A stretch of 64,000 bases of DNA from Stenotrophomonas sp. UBA2629 (GTDB taxonomy: Bacteria; Pseudomonadota; Gammaproteobacteria; Xanthomonadales; Xanthomonadaceae): positions 195,956 through 259,955 of the forward strand of contig DEOB01000008.1 in the NCBI GenBank assembly GCA_002359895.1, written 5' to 3'. Below, one piece after another: positions 63,944 to 64,000 of this stretch. The notes beneath the pieces are model-generated. The model did not search any database and was not told the origin of the DNA. It saw nothing but the letters and a program-made list of their open reading frames with translations. The position numbers and the translations under genes are program-made. The first letter of the stretch is position 1. Each line of letters starts with the position of its first letter.

Positions 63944-64000
63944 GCCCCTCTCCCGCAAGCGGGAGAGGGGTTGGGGTGAGGGCGCTCTAAAGGCACGTGG
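63944..64000. repeat. REP-like unit at window end (third copy, cut)
   Basis: CCCCTCTCCCG/CGGGAGAGGGG palindrome followed by GGTTGGGGTGAGGGCGCTCT, matching unit B of the doublets at 13.6 and 34.7 kb. The doublet partner, if present, lies beyond the window. Confidence 0.8.

Overview
The window reads as a high-GC gammaproteobacterial chromosome of the Xanthomonadaceae, most likely Stenotrophomonas or a close relative. This is inferred from abundant TonB-dependent receptors, an SSS-type hybrid kinase near acs/actP, a Mn riboswitch on mntP, REP-like GGGAGAGGGG doublets and protein style; no rRNA, tRNA or phage gene was seen to fix the species. No CRISPR array was found.

Layout. (1) 1-13.1 kb: a three-gene surface operon: a giant DUF11/SdrD_B repeat protein cut by the window edge, an outer-membrane barrel with an invasin-like domain, and an OmpA-type peptidoglycan anchor, closed by a strong terminator. 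(2) 13.1-13.75 kb: a 275-bp pentanucleotide satellite and a REP doublet. (3) 13.75-27.6 kb: an acetate-use region: SSS-domain hybrid kinase (CrbS-like), LuxR response regulator (CrbR-like), acs, a DcaP-like porin, yjcH and actP, with mntP (behind a yybP-ykoY riboswitch) and a chemoreceptor between them. (4) 27.9-34.5 kb: TonB-dependent receptor, atypical class A beta-lactamase-like protein, LuxR regulator, aldehyde dehydrogenase. (5) 34.8-51.2 kb: eleven consecutive minus-strand genes that look like a glycoside/acid catabolic block: CitE-like lyase, propeller-fused SSS symporter, LysR regulator, TonB receptor, an internally deleted receptor, serine hydrolase, PfkB sugar kinase, a TIM-barrel/SUMF1 fusion, GH127-type hydrolase, CoA-transferase and transaldolase. 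(6) 51.4-53.4 kb: an M61 peptidase. (7) 53.5-56.2 kb: an accessory patch with an inverted-repeat element that carries a duplicated fragment of a neighbouring gene, a TopAI(YjhX)-YjhQ toxin-antitoxin pair and a small secreted protein in AT-richer DNA. (8) 56.2-64 kb: a tightly overlapping minus-strand MoxR/DUF58/BatA-type operon (DUF4159, MoxR, DUF58, BatA_N, large His-rich membrane protein, second membrane protein).

The items most worth a second look are the inverted-repeat element with the captured gene tail, the in-frame deleted TonB receptor, the pentanucleotide satellite before the CrbS-like kinase, the beta-lactamase-like protein without the usual Glu166, and the SUMF1 and propeller fusions. 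All calls come from reading sequence and recalled family knowledge; no search was run.
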